NCBI GenBank assembly: GCA_903930195.1
Contig: CAIYXH010000074.1
Coordinates: 1 to 10,097, forward strand
Source of the DNA: an uncultured Actinomycetes bacterium
GTDB taxonomy: Bacteria > Actinomycetota > Thermoleophilia > Gaiellales > Gaiellaceae
Direction of reading: 5' to 3'
Length of the DNA stretch: 10,097 bases
Within the stretch, counting starts at the first letter, position 1. Each line of letters opens with the position of its first letter. Below the pieces are notes generated by a model. That model saw only the letters and a program-made list of their open reading frames with translations, ran no database searches and had not been told where the DNA came from. Both the position numbers and the translations under genes were made by a program. Positions 1-6,951 of the stretch are shown one piece after another.

Positions 1-306
1 CGCCGCCTTGGCGACATACGCCGCAGGCCAGCTCGAGACGAGCGGCCGCTCGAGCCGGCCGGGGAGCGAGGCGCCGGTGTGCGCCGCCACCTCGCGCCAG
101 CGGGAGAGCTGCTCGTCGGCCGGGACGGGCGCGACGCCGGCGGGAGTATCGAGGAGGACGCCGATCACCCGCCGCCGCCGCGCGCCCGGGAGCGCGGCGT
201 AGAGCTCGGCGAACTTCTCCTCCGAGCTCCAGGCCCAGACGCAGAAGACGTCGGTGAACTCGACGATCTCCAGTCCGGCCGTCGCCTGCGCTTCCCTGCG
301 GCTCAT
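1..306 (-). CDS. DsbA-family thioredoxin-fold protein (partial, N-terminal 102 codons)
   Basis: An open frame reads from ATG at 306 to the left edge without a stop, so the C-terminus lies outside the window. The N-terminus has the beta-strand and active-site turn of DsbA/FrnE-like oxidoreductases (EIVEFTDVFCVWAWSSEEKF, residues 13-32). Residues 85-102 (ERPLVSSWPAAYVAKAA region) match the 'P.SS.PA..A.KAA' segment of this family. The active site reads C-V-W-A, residues 22-25, so the second cysteine of the usual CXXC is absent; single-cysteine versions are known in this family. No signal peptide is visible, which suggests a cytosolic protein. No Shine-Dalgarno precedes the ATG, and a -10-like element sits so close that the transcript may be nearly leaderless. 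It is divergent from the photolyase. The family call is good; the substrate is unknown. Confidence 0.72.
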   Translation of the reverse strand, partial: MSRREAQATAGLEIVEFTDVFCVWAWSSEEKFAELYAALPGARRRRVIGVLLDTPAGVAPVPADEQLSRWREVAAHTGASLPGRLERPLVSSWPAAYVAKAA

Positions 307-313
307 CAGCCGA

Positions 314-344
314 TATACTACACAAAATGAGTTTTGTTTATCTA
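314..344 (-). promoter_or_regulatory. Putative minus-strand promoter for the DsbA-family gene
   Basis: Read on the minus strand, TAGATA (344-339) and TAGTAT (320-315) resemble -35 and -10 boxes, each matching 4 of 6 consensus bases, with an 18-nt spacer. A start seven bases downstream of the -10 would fall near 308, two bases before the ATG at 306. On the plus strand TATACT (314-319) is a better -10 (5 of 6), but no -35 is visible at the right distance (291-296). The region is AT-rich against a very GC-rich background. This is a visual match only. Confidence 0.3.
319..340. promoter_or_regulatory. 22-bp palindrome, candidate operator
   Basis: Two 9-bp half-sites, TACACAAAA (319-327) and TTTTGTTTA (332-340), are reverse complements except at one base and are separated by TGAG. 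The inner six pairs are perfect. The palindrome lies between the divergent DsbA-family and photolyase genes, within the spacer of the suggested minus-strand promoter, where a repressor such as a TetR, MarR or MerR dimer could act. The regulator is unknown. As RNA it could also form a weak AT-rich hairpin. A second short palindrome, ATGATCAT, lies at 351-358. Confidence 0.4.
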
Positions 345-387
345 CATGGCATGATCATTCCCGCGAGGCACGCCCGTCGAGCACGAT

Positions 388-1347
388 GTGGGCGTGTCCC
401 GCGCGGTCGTCCTCTTCACCCGCGACCTCCGTGCGCACGACCACCCCGCGCTCGCAGCGGCGAGGGCGGAGCAGACGGAGGTCGTCCAGCTCTTCGTCCT
501 CGACGAACGACTGCTCCGGATCGGCACGCGCCGGACCGCGTATCTCCACGGCAGGCTCGACGCCCTGCGGGAGGCCATTGGCCTCCAGGTCGTCGAGGGC
601 GACCCCGTCGAGGCCGTCGCGCGCTTCGCGCCCGACACCGTCCACGTGAGTGCCGACGTCAGCGCCTACGCACGGCGGCGCGCGCAGCAGCTCGCCGGGC
701 GGCCGAGCTACCGCGTCTTCACGCCGTACTGGCATGTCTGGCGCGCGATGCCGCTACCGGCACCGGTCGAATCGGGGCCGAAGCTGCCGGTACCCGACGC
801 GAGCCTCTCGACCCACCTCCATCTCGGCGCCGTCTCCCCCGCCGAGCTCGCGCGCGCCGCCGACGAGGAGCTGCTGCGGAACCTCTGCTGGCGCGACTTC
901 TTCGCCCAGCTCCTCGCGGCCGACCCCGCCCTCGAATGGCGCGACCTCCACCCCGGCCGCCGTACCTGGAACGAGGACCCCGAGGCGTTCGCCGCCTGGA
1001 AGGAGGGACGCACCGGAGTCGACTACGTCGACGCCGCGATGCGACAGCTCCTCGCCGAGGGCTTCATCCCCTCACGGCCGCGGATGATCGCCGCGTCGTA
1101 TCTGACGAAGCAGCTCGGCGTCGACTGGCGGCTCGGCGCCGCCCACTTCATGGAGCACCTCACCGACGGCGACGTCGCGACGAACAGCGGCAACTGGCAG
1201 TGGGTCGCCGGCACCGGCACCGACACGCGCCCGAACCGCCAGTTCAACCCCGAACGGCAGGCGGCGACCCACGACGCCGACGAGAGCTATCGCCGCCGGT
1301 GGCTCCCGGAGCGCTTCGAGCCGCAGCCGGAGGCGCTGTTCGAATGA
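388..1347 (+). CDS. phr: Compact deoxyribodipyrimidine photolyase (class I-like)
   Basis: This enzyme uses blue light and FAD to split cyclobutane pyrimidine dimers in DNA. The N-terminal alpha/beta domain begins VVLFTRDLRAHDHPAL (about residues 7-22). The FAD-binding catalytic half is clear: W168 in LCWRDFF, TGVDYVDAAMRQL (209-221), SRPRMIAASYLTK (229-241), DWRLG (246-250), DGDVATNSGNWQW (260-272) and GTGTD. By remembered alignment to the E. coli enzyme, the electron-transfer tryptophans correspond to W194, W247 and W270, all present. At 319 residues it is well short of the usual 430-480. The interdomain linker and helix before LSTHLHLGAVSP are missing, and the tail after RRWLPE is short. 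The GTG at 388 is the most upstream start, since TGA lies in frame at 352; GTG at 394 is an alternative. There is no Shine-Dalgarno. It overlaps the next gene as ATGA. It could be an active mini-photolyase or a cryptochrome-like derivative. Confidence 0.88.
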   Translation: MGVSRAVVLFTRDLRAHDHPALAAARAEQTEVVQLFVLDERLLRIGTRRTAYLHGRLDALREAIGLQVVEGDPVEAVARFAPDTVHVSADVSAYARRRAQQLAGRPSYRVFTPYWHVWRAMPLPAPVESGPKLPVPDASLSTHLHLGAVSPAELARAADEELLRNLCWRDFFAQLLAADPALEWRDLHPGRRTWNEDPEAFAAWKEGRTGVDYVDAAMRQLLAEGFIPSRPRMIAASYLTKQLGVDWRLGAAHFMEHLTDGDVATNSGNWQWVAGTGTDTRPNRQFNPERQAATHDADESYRRRWLPERFEPQPEALFE

Positions 1348-1727
1348 CCCTCGACGACGCAGCCGCTCTCTGTCTCGAACTGCCTGAGACCACGGAAGGT
1401 GTGCGCTGGAGTCGGCGTGCCTGGTTCGTCGACGGCCGCTGCTTCGCCTGGGAGCGCCCGTTCTCGAAGGCCGACCTGAAGCGCTTCGGCGACGAGACGC
1501 CGCCGACCTTGCCGATCGTCGGCCTCTCGACGCTCGACCTCGAGGACAAGGAGGCGATCCTCGCGGGTGAGCAGCCCGGCTTCTTCACGATCCCGCACTT
1601 CGACGGCTACCCGGCCTTCCTGATCGAGCTGGGCGTCGCCGAGAAGGCCGCTGTCCGTGAGGCGCTCGTCGACGCCTGGCTCGTCGCGGCGCCCCCGCCG
1701 CTCCGCGACGCCTACCTGGCGCGCTAG
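1344..1727 (+). CDS. MmcQ/YjbR-family protein
   Basis: This 127-residue protein matches the MmcQ/YjbR ('cyclophilin-fold DNA-binding-like') family. It starts MTLDDAAALCLELPETTEG, with the family's 'C..LP...E' opening, continues with W..R.AWFVDGRCFAW (22-36), and carries the hallmark FFTIPHFDGYPAFLIEL (80-96) followed by a helix ending DAWLVAAPPPL. The length is normal. The ATG overlaps the photolyase stop (ATGA) and is preceded by a good GGAGG at 1329-1333 with ten bases spacing. It is therefore in one transcript with the photolyase but has its own ribosome binding site. Biochemical function is not established for the family; DNA binding has been proposed from its structure. Pairing with a photolyase is compatible with a DNA-damage role, which is an inference. 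Its stop codon shares the palindrome CTAG with the convergent methyltransferase. Confidence 0.85.
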   Translation: MTLDDAAALCLELPETTEGVRWSRRAWFVDGRCFAWERPFSKADLKRFGDETPPTLPIVGLSTLDLEDKEAILAGEQPGFFTIPHFDGYPAFLIELGVAEKAAVREALVDAWLVAAPPPLRDAYLAR

Positions 1728-2722
1728 ACGAGCTCGGCGCGGCGGAAGCGGTAGTGGCTGACGAGCCACTCCGTGCCGTTGCGGTAGCCCCAGAGCTCCG
1801 CGCAGGCGAGAAAGAAGACGCGCCAACTCTCGGCGTCGCGCTTCCCGACGACCGCGTCCACCGCGGCGCGGTTCGCGTCGAGCCGCTCGAGCCAGGCCTC
1901 GGCGGTACGCGCGTAGTGCACGCCGGAGACGCGCCACTGCTCCTCGACCGTCAGGTCGCGGTCGAACCGCGGGAAGAGGTCGTCCGACGGCATCGTCCCG
2001 CCGGTGAAGAACCGCCGCGACATCCAGCCGTCCTCGTAGGCGTAGGCAAAGCGGTCGTGCGAGAAGACGTGGCAGAAGAAGCGCCCGTCGGGCTCGAGCC
2101 AGGACGCAAGCTTCGCGAACAGCGCCTCGTAGTTGCGCATGTGCTCGAGCATCTCGACGGAGAGGATCCGGTCGAAGCGCTCCTCGAGCTCGAGGTGGTT
2201 GACGTCGGCGGTGATCACCCGGACGTTCGGCAGGCCGAGCGACTCGATGTACTCGCGCTGAGGCCGCGCGTTCGAGACCGAGACGATCCGGGCGGCGGGA
2301 TAGCGCTCCGAGAGCCAGCCGGTGAGCGAGCCCCAGCCGCAGCCGAGGTCGAGCAGCGTCATCCCGTCCTCCACGCCGGCGCGCTCGCAGCTGAGCGCGA
2401 GCATCGCCTCCTCGGCGGCCCCCAGCGTCTCGACCCCGTCGGGCCAGAGGCACGAGCTGTACTTGAGCCGCGGGCCGAGGACGAGCTTGAAGAACTCCGG
2501 CGGTACCTCGTAGTGCTGCTCGTTCGCCGCCGCCACCTGCTCGGCGACCGGCGAGGCACGCAGCCGCTCGACGAACGCCTTCTTGAAGCCGGGGCCGCGA
2601 CCCTGCTCGCGGCGCAGGCGAGAGGCGCAGGCCGCCCGGATGCCGGCGCGCAGCAGCGGGTCGGGGATGCGGCCGGATTCGAGCGCGCGGTCGAGGAGGG
2701 TCGACGGGATCAGCGCGGCCAC
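1724..2722 (-). CDS. SAM-dependent methyltransferase, CFA-synthase/coclaurine N-methyltransferase-like
   Basis: This 332-residue class I methyltransferase has the SAM motif LLDLGCGWG (123-131), the acidic motif around ADVNHLE (172-178) and the family's SVEMLEHMRNY (188-198), with E190 and H194 in the catalytic region of CFA synthases. From HYEVPPEFFK (70-79) to the C-terminus, the pattern follows plant coclaurine N-methyltransferases more closely than classical cyclopropane synthases: YSSCLW, ERAGVEDG, FAYAYED, GGTMPS, SGVHYARTAEAWLERLDAN and ELWGYRNGTEWL. The substrate could be an unsaturated phospholipid, an amine or another small molecule. The GTG at 2722 is chosen because it falls 5 nt after the upstream MFS stop, with a weak AAGG just before; the longer in-frame extension would lie inside the MFS gene and is Arg-rich shadow sequence. 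It is the last gene of the seven-gene unit. Family is certain; subfamily likely; substrate unknown. Confidence 0.87.
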   Translation of the reverse strand: MAALIPSTLLDRALESGRIPDPLLRAGIRAACASRLRREQGRGPGFKKAFVERLRASPVAEQVAAANEQHYEVPPEFFKLVLGPRLKYSSCLWPDGVETLGAAEEAMLALSCERAGVEDGMTLLDLGCGWGSLTGWLSERYPAARIVSVSNARPQREYIESLGLPNVRVITADVNHLELEERFDRILSVEMLEHMRNYEALFAKLASWLEPDGRFFCHVFSHDRFAYAYEDGWMSRRFFTGGTMPSDDLFPRFDRDLTVEEQWRVSGVHYARTAEAWLERLDANRAAVDAVVGKRDAESWRVFFLACAELWGYRNGTEWLVSHYRFRRAELV

Positions 2723-2727
2723 GAGCC

Positions 2728-3969
2728 TTATTCGCCGGCAATCGACAAACGGCCGAGTGGGCGCCAGAACGCGAGCGCGAGCGCGAGCGCGAGCGTCGGC
2801 ACGCCGCCGACGACGAGCGACCAGCGGCTCCCGAACTCCTCGGCGACCCAGCCGACGAGCGGTCCCCCGACGACGTTCGTCCCGACCCACGCGAGCCCCC
2901 ACAGGGCCATCACCCGGCCGCGCATCGACGGCGCCGAAGCAAGCTGGATCGTCGTCTTCGCATAGGCGTTGACCGTGATGCTACCGTAGCCCACGAAGAC
3001 AAGCGCGACGAACTCGAGCGGCAGGGTCGGCGCGACCGCCGCGGCGAGGATCGCGATGCTCCAGCCGACGGAGGCGGTCGCGATCGCCTGTGGCCGCCGC
3101 CCGCCGCGGTTGGACGCAGCGACGAGGCCGCCGACGATCGCCCCGGCCGCCATCACCGCCGCCATCGCGCCATAGGTGCCGGCGCCGCCGCCGAACGCAC
3201 CGCGGGCGACGAGCGGGAGCGAGACCGGGAACTCGTACGCGAGCATCCCGGTGACGAAGACGAGACTGAGCGGCAGCAGCAGGATCGGCGTGTCGCGGAC
3301 GTAGCGCAGGCCTTCCCGCACCTGGCCCTTCGCGCGGACAGCGGGCTCTGCGGGGAAGAGCTCCGTCCGCCGCATCAGGGACAGGCCTACGATCACGGCG
3401 ACGAACGACCCGGCGTTCGCGGCGAAGCAGGCGGTGAAGCCGACCGCCGAGACGAGCAGGCCGCCCGCTGCGGCGCCGACGACACGCGCGACGTTGAGCG
3501 CGACCGAGTTGAGCGTCACGGCATTTGCCATCTGCTCGCGCGGGACGAGCTCTGGGATCAGGCTCTGTCGCGTCGGGGTGTCGAAGACCATGACGAACCC
3601 GAGGAGCAGCGAGAGCACGAGGATGACCGGGAGCGAGACGGCCCCGATCCCGTTCAACACCGCGAGCAGCACCGCGGCGGCGGCCGAGAGCGCCTGGGTC
3701 AGGTAGAGCAGCCGCAGCTTGTCGACCCGGTCGGCGACGAGCCCGCCGTACGGCCCGAGCGTCGCAAACGGGAGCAGCCGGATGCCGAGCGTCAGGCCGA
3801 GGAGCGTGCCGCTCCCGGTCAGCTTCAGCACGAGGAACGACAGTGCCAGCGTCTGCATGAACGTCCCGGCCACCGAGATCGACTGACCGATGAAGTAGAG
3901 CCGGTAGTTGCGGACGTGGAGCGACGAGACCGTGCGCTCGAACGCCGGCCGGGAGAGCAGGGCCCCCAT
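2728..3969 (-). CDS. MFS transporter, EntS-like (MFS_3) exporter
   Basis: This 413-residue integral membrane protein has about twelve hydrophobic segments. The N-terminus (VRNYRLYFIGQSISVAGTFM, residues 19-38) is typical of the MFS_3 branch that includes the enterobactin exporter EntS. The MFS motif A is visible between helices 2 and 3 as GGLVADRVDKLRLL (75-88), and FDTPTRQSLIPELVP follows helix 4, also typical of this branch. The branch exports siderophores, drugs and other small molecules by proton antiport. The start overlaps the YjbQ stop by one base (TAATG), with no Shine-Dalgarno, which suggests translational coupling. Its stop lies 5 nt before the methyltransferase. The C-terminal helix is encoded by a perfect hexanucleotide repeat giving LALALALA. 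The position between an iron importer and a methyltransferase suggests it exports a product of this operon, which is an inference. Confidence 0.87.
   Translation of the reverse strand: MGALLSRPAFERTVSSLHVRNYRLYFIGQSISVAGTFMQTLALSFLVLKLTGSGTLLGLTLGIRLLPFATLGPYGGLVADRVDKLRLLYLTQALSAAAAVLLAVLNGIGAVSLPVILVLSLLLGFVMVFDTPTRQSLIPELVPREQMANAVTLNSVALNVARVVGAAAGGLLVSAVGFTACFAANAGSFVAVIVGLSLMRRTELFPAEPAVRAKGQVREGLRYVRDTPILLLPLSLVFVTGMLAYEFPVSLPLVARGAFGGGAGTYGAMAAVMAAGAIVGGLVAASNRGGRRPQAIATASVGWSIAILAAAVAPTLPLEFVALVFVGYGSITVNAYAKTTIQLASAPSMRGRVMALWGLAWVGTNVVGGPLVGWVAEEFGSRWSLVVGGVPTLALALALAFWRPLGRLSIAGE
2771..2794. repeat. Tandem hexanucleotide repeat, 4 perfect copies
   Basis: GCGAGC occurs four times in direct succession. 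It lies inside the MFS gene, where on the coding strand it reads alternating Leu and Ala codons in the last membrane helix. A unit gain or loss would keep the frame and change the helix by two residues. Confidence 0.8.
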
Positions 3970-4367
3970 TACGTGACCGTCAGCAGCAGGCGACGGTCGC
4001 GCGGACCGTCGAACTCGCAGAAGAAGACGGCCTGCAGGTCACCCAGGCCGAGCTTGCCATCGACGAGCGGGATCGAGAGCGAGCTTGCGGTGAGCGCGCT
4101 GCGGACGTGCGCCCACGGGTTCCGGTCGCCCTCCGAGGTGTGCTCCCAGCTCCAGCCCTCGTCGACGATCTGCTCGAGCGCCCGCTCGACGTCCCCGGCG
4201 ACCTTGGTCGCGTTTGGCCCGCTCGCCTGCAGGACGACGCCCGCGGTCGTGTGCGGGACGAACAGCGTCACGAGCGCGCCCTCGGCTCCGGCGAGCGCGG
4301 CGTTCACCTCGGCGGTGATGTCGAGGAGCTGCGTGCGTGCCTCGGTGCGGAGCGAGAGCTCCTTCAT
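3969..4367 (-). CDS. YjbQ family (UPF0047) protein
   Basis: This 132-residue protein carries the YjbQ core: FVPHTTAGVVL (36-46), H76 and H87 in the EHTSEGDRNPWAH segment, SSLSIPLVDGKLGLGDLQAVFF (95-116, start and end quoted) and EFDGPRDRR (118-126). Family members form small trimers. E. coli YjbQ has a weak thiamine-phosphate synthase activity in vivo, but its physiological reaction is unsettled. The 'NE.ADP' segment usual after HTTAG is replaced here by QASGPNATKV, so an activity different from YjbQ is possible. The ATG overlaps the ATPase stop (ATGA), and the TAA overlaps the MFS start (TAATG). No Shine-Dalgarno is visible. Conservation inside an iron-transport unit is unexpected. Confidence 0.85.
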   Translation of the reverse strand: MKELSLRTEARTQLLDITAEVNAALAGAEGALVTLFVPHTTAGVVLQASGPNATKVAGDVERALEQIVDEGWSWEHTSEGDRNPWAHVRSALTASSLSIPLVDGKLGLGDLQAVFFCEFDGPRDRRLLLTVT

Positions 4368-5404
4368 GCCGCAGCCCAGACATGCACCGGACCGAGCACC
4401 TCGAGACCGACCTCGTCGCCCGCCGCCAGGTCGCGCTGCACGGCCGGGACGCGCGCCCGCAACTGCGTCCCCGCGGCTGGTGCGACCGTCTCGAGCTCGA
4501 CCACCATCTCGTGTCCAAGGTAGGCGATCCGGACGACACGAGCGGTCGCCTCCGTCGTGCCGGCGACCCGGAGCGCGAGCTGCTCGGGGCGGATCAGCAC
4601 GCGCACAGCTCCACCGGACGGAGAATCCTCGGGCGCCGGCAGCGCGCCGAGCGGCGTGCGCAGAACGGCTTCGTCACGCGTCGCCTCGACGATGTTCGCC
4701 TCGCCGGTGAAGTGCGCAAGATCGTCGTCGAGCGGCGTCGTGTAGAGCTCTGCCGGCGTAGCCAGCTGCGCCACGATGCCGTCGCGAATCACGGCCACGG
4801 CGTCGGCGAACGAGAGCGCCTCCGACTGATCGTGGGTCACGAGCACCGCGGTGGCGCCGGTGCGGCGCAGGATGGCAGCGACGTCGTCGCGGGTCTGCGC
4901 GCGCAGCCGCGTGTCGAGCGAGGCGAAGGGCTCGTCGAGCAGCACGACCGCCGGCTCGATCGCGAGCGCGCGGGCCAGGGCGACGCGCTGCTGCTGCCCG
5001 CCCGAGAGCTGATGCGGATAGCGGTCGGCATGGCTCGCGAGCCCGACGAGCTCGAGCAGCTCGGCCGCCTTCACTGCGCGTGCGGCCCGCGGCAGCCCGA
5101 ACCCGACGTTCTCGGCGACGGTGAGATGCGGGAAGAGCGTCCCCTCCTGCGGCACGTAGCCGACCTTGCGCCGCTCGGGCCGCAGGTGGACGGCGTCGCT
5201 CTCGACGACGCGGCCGTCGATCGCGATCGAGCCGGCGTCGGCGCGCTCGAAGCCGACGAGCAGGCGCAGGAGCGTCGTCTTGCCGCTCCCCGACGCGCCG
5301 AGGATCGCCGTGAACGACCCCGGCTCGATCGCGAGCTCCACCCCGCGCAGGACGGGCGTCCCACCGAATGACTTCTGCAAGCCGGTGACGGTGATCGCAC
5401 TCAT
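4364..5404 (-). CDS. fbpC: Ferric iron ABC transporter, ATP-binding protein (FbpC-like)
   Basis: This 346-residue ATPase would power iron uptake at the inner face of the membrane. Visible motifs are Walker A GASGSGKT (36-43), Q-loop Q86 in VPQEGTLFPHLTV, signature LSGGQQQR (133-140), Walker B VVLLDEP (153-159) and the switch histidine H191 in LVTHDQSEAL. The remaining ~110 residues form a TOBE-type regulatory domain (VRVLIRPEQLAL from 267). The length and the TOBE domain fit FbpC/PotA-type subunits and argue against the short ThiQ of thiamine importers. The ATG at 5404 is used because it overlaps the permease stop as ATGA and places the first beta-strand correctly; the frame continues upstream only as a shadow of the permease. 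No Shine-Dalgarno is visible. Assignment to iron relies on the neighbouring binding protein. Confidence 0.92.
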   Translation of the reverse strand: MSAITVTGLQKSFGGTPVLRGVELAIEPGSFTAILGASGSGKTTLLRLLVGFERADAGSIAIDGRVVESDAVHLRPERRKVGYVPQEGTLFPHLTVAENVGFGLPRAARAVKAAELLELVGLASHADRYPHQLSGGQQQRVALARALAIEPAVVLLDEPFASLDTRLRAQTRDDVAAILRRTGATAVLVTHDQSEALSFADAVAVIRDGIVAQLATPAELYTTPLDDDLAHFTGEANIVEATRDEAVLRTPLGALPAPEDSPSGGAVRVLIRPEQLALRVAGTTEATARVVRIAYLGHEMVVELETVAPAAGTQLRARVPAVQRDLAAGDEVGLEVLGPVHVWAAA

Positions 5405-6951
5405 ACGGTGAGGGGGTTGCGCAGGAAGAACCGGGCGAGGAACAGGCTCGGGAGCGCCGCGACGCCGATCATCAGCAGCGCGAACGGTGCCGCCTGGCCG
5501 TAGGCGAGATTCTGCTGATAGGCCCAGAACTGCGTCGAGAGCGTCTGCCTGCCGGTCGGGATCAGGATCAGCGTCGTCGTCAGCTCGGTCACCGCAGAAA
5601 GGAAGACGAGCGAGAAGCCGGCTGCGAGCCCGGGCGCGATCAGCGGCAGCGTCACCCGCCGGAAGGCGGCGAACGGCGACGCGCCGAGCGAGCGGGCGAT
5701 CTCCTCGAGCTCGGCCGGCGCACGCGTCGCCGACGCACGGACCGCGACGAGCGCGAACGGGAAGAAGAGGATCGCGTAGGCGACGACCAGGAGCCAGGCG
5801 CTCTGGTAGGCGAAGCCGTTCACGTAGCGGCCGGTGAAGTACGCGAGCGCGAACCCGATCATGCTCGGCATCGCGAGCGCCAGGTAGGTCGAGCGCTCGA
5901 GGATCGCGTAGAGACGGCCGGGATGGCGCGCGACGAGGAGGGCCACCGGCAGCGCCATCAGCGTCGCGAGGGCCGCCGCCGGGGTGCTGTAGAGGAGCGT
6001 GTGCCAGAGCGCGTTCAGGAGCGAGGCGCCGCCGATCGAGAGCTGCCCGCCGCGGGTGAGCCAGTGGATCGCCGAGCTCACCGGCACGCCCACCGCGAGC
6101 CCCGCGAGCGCGACGAGCCAGAGGAACGCCGGGACGCGCCACCATCCAAGCCGGTGGGGGGCAATGAGGCGTTGGCTGAGCGTGCCGGTGCGACTGATGC
6201 GCGCCGGGCCGCCTCCGGCCGCCTCGAGCACGACCGCGCCGGCGGCGACGAGCATCAGCACGAACGAGAGCGCCGCCGCGGCCGGGACGTTGAACGAGAC
6301 GTTGAACTCGATGTAGATCTCGGTGCTGAAGGTCTGGAACCCGACCAGCTCGAACGCCCCGAACTCGGCGAAGAGGACGAGCGCGACGAGCAGACAGCCG
6401 CCGAGGATCGCGCGGCGCGCCTGGCCGAGCGTGATCCGTACGAAGGTCTGGAGCGGCCCGAGGCCGAGGCTGCGCGCGATCTCCTCCTGCCCCGCATCGG
6501 CGCTGCGGAGGCTCGCAGCCACCGGCAGATAGACGAGCGGATAGAGCGCGAGCGTCATCACGAACGCCGCGCCGCGGAAGCCCGAGACCCAGTTCGTCAG
6601 CGACGACCAGCCGAAGGCGACGACGAAGTCCGGGATCGCGAGCGGCATCACGACGAGCGCGGGCCAGAGGCGGCGCAGCGGTACGTCCGTGCGCTCGAGC
6701 ACCCAGGCGGTCGCGGTGCCGACGATGCCGCAGCCGAGCGTGACGAGGGCCGTGAGCTCGACCGTGTGGCCGAGGAGGTGCGCCGTGAGCGGGCGCCAGA
6801 CGAGATCCCAGATCGAGGCGAAGCCCGCGCTCGACGACTCGATCACGAGGAAGACCGGCGGCAGCGCGAGCACCCCGGCGACGGCGGCCGCACCCGCGAG
6901 GAGGAGCCACGGCCTCGGCGCCCGGCGGACCCGGACGGTCGCGGCACTCAT
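5401..6951 (-). CDS. fbpB: Ferric iron ABC transporter, fused double permease (FbpB-like)
   Basis: This 516-residue membrane protein is built from two homologous permease halves, each of about six helices. Each half carries a cytoplasmic EAA loop for contact with the ATPase, at 155-175 (QEEIARSLGLGPLQTFVRIT) and 415-435 (LEEIARSLGASPFAAFRRVT). Eight residues, EEIARSLG, are identical in both. This fused layout is typical of FbpB (iron) and ThiP (thiamine) permeases. The first helix is near residues 15-36. The ATG at 6951 overlaps the binding-protein stop by one base (TGATG), and the stop overlaps the ATPase start (ATGA), so the three ABC genes are translationally linked. The length is normal and nothing is broken. 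Confidence 0.92.
   Translation of the reverse strand: MSAATVRVRRAPRPWLLLAGAAAVAGVLALPPVFLVIESSSAGFASIWDLVWRPLTAHLLGHTVELTALVTLGCGIVGTATAWVLERTDVPLRRLWPALVVMPLAIPDFVVAFGWSSLTNWVSGFRGAAFVMTLALYPLVYLPVAASLRSADAGQEEIARSLGLGPLQTFVRITLGQARRAILGGCLLVALVLFAEFGAFELVGFQTFSTEIYIEFNVSFNVPAAAALSFVLMLVAAGAVVLEAAGGGPARISRTGTLSQRLIAPHRLGWWRVPAFLWLVALAGLAVGVPVSSAIHWLTRGGQLSIGGASLLNALWHTLLYSTPAAALATLMALPVALLVARHPGRLYAILERSTYLALAMPSMIGFALAYFTGRYVNGFAYQSAWLLVVAYAILFFPFALVAVRASATRAPAELEEIARSLGASPFAAFRRVTLPLIAPGLAAGFSLVFLSAVTELTTTLILIPTGRQTLSTQFWAYQQNLAYGQAAPFALLMIGVAALPSLFLARFFLRNPLTV

Noticed and set aside
311..360. AT-rich stretch as a replication origin or att site
   Set aside because: No DnaA-box cluster, tRNA or integrase is present. 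A divergent promoter/operator explains it better.
327..1343. Upstream extension of the MmcQ/YjbR frame through the photolyase gene
   Set aside because: The extension is Arg/Pro-rich shadow sequence. The conserved protein begins at ATG 1344, which has a GGAGG site and the ATGA overlap.
1754..2965. 403-codon plus-strand open frame opposite the methyltransferase and MFS genes
   Set aside because: Its translation is low-complexity (Val/Leu/Glu/Arg/Ala) with no family signature, while the opposite strand encodes a clear methyltransferase and MFS protein. It is a GC-driven shadow frame.
4364..6910. 848-codon minus frame suggesting a permease-ATPase fusion
   Set aside because: The ATPase starts at 5404. 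The upstream part is the wrong frame of the permease gene and is not membrane-like.
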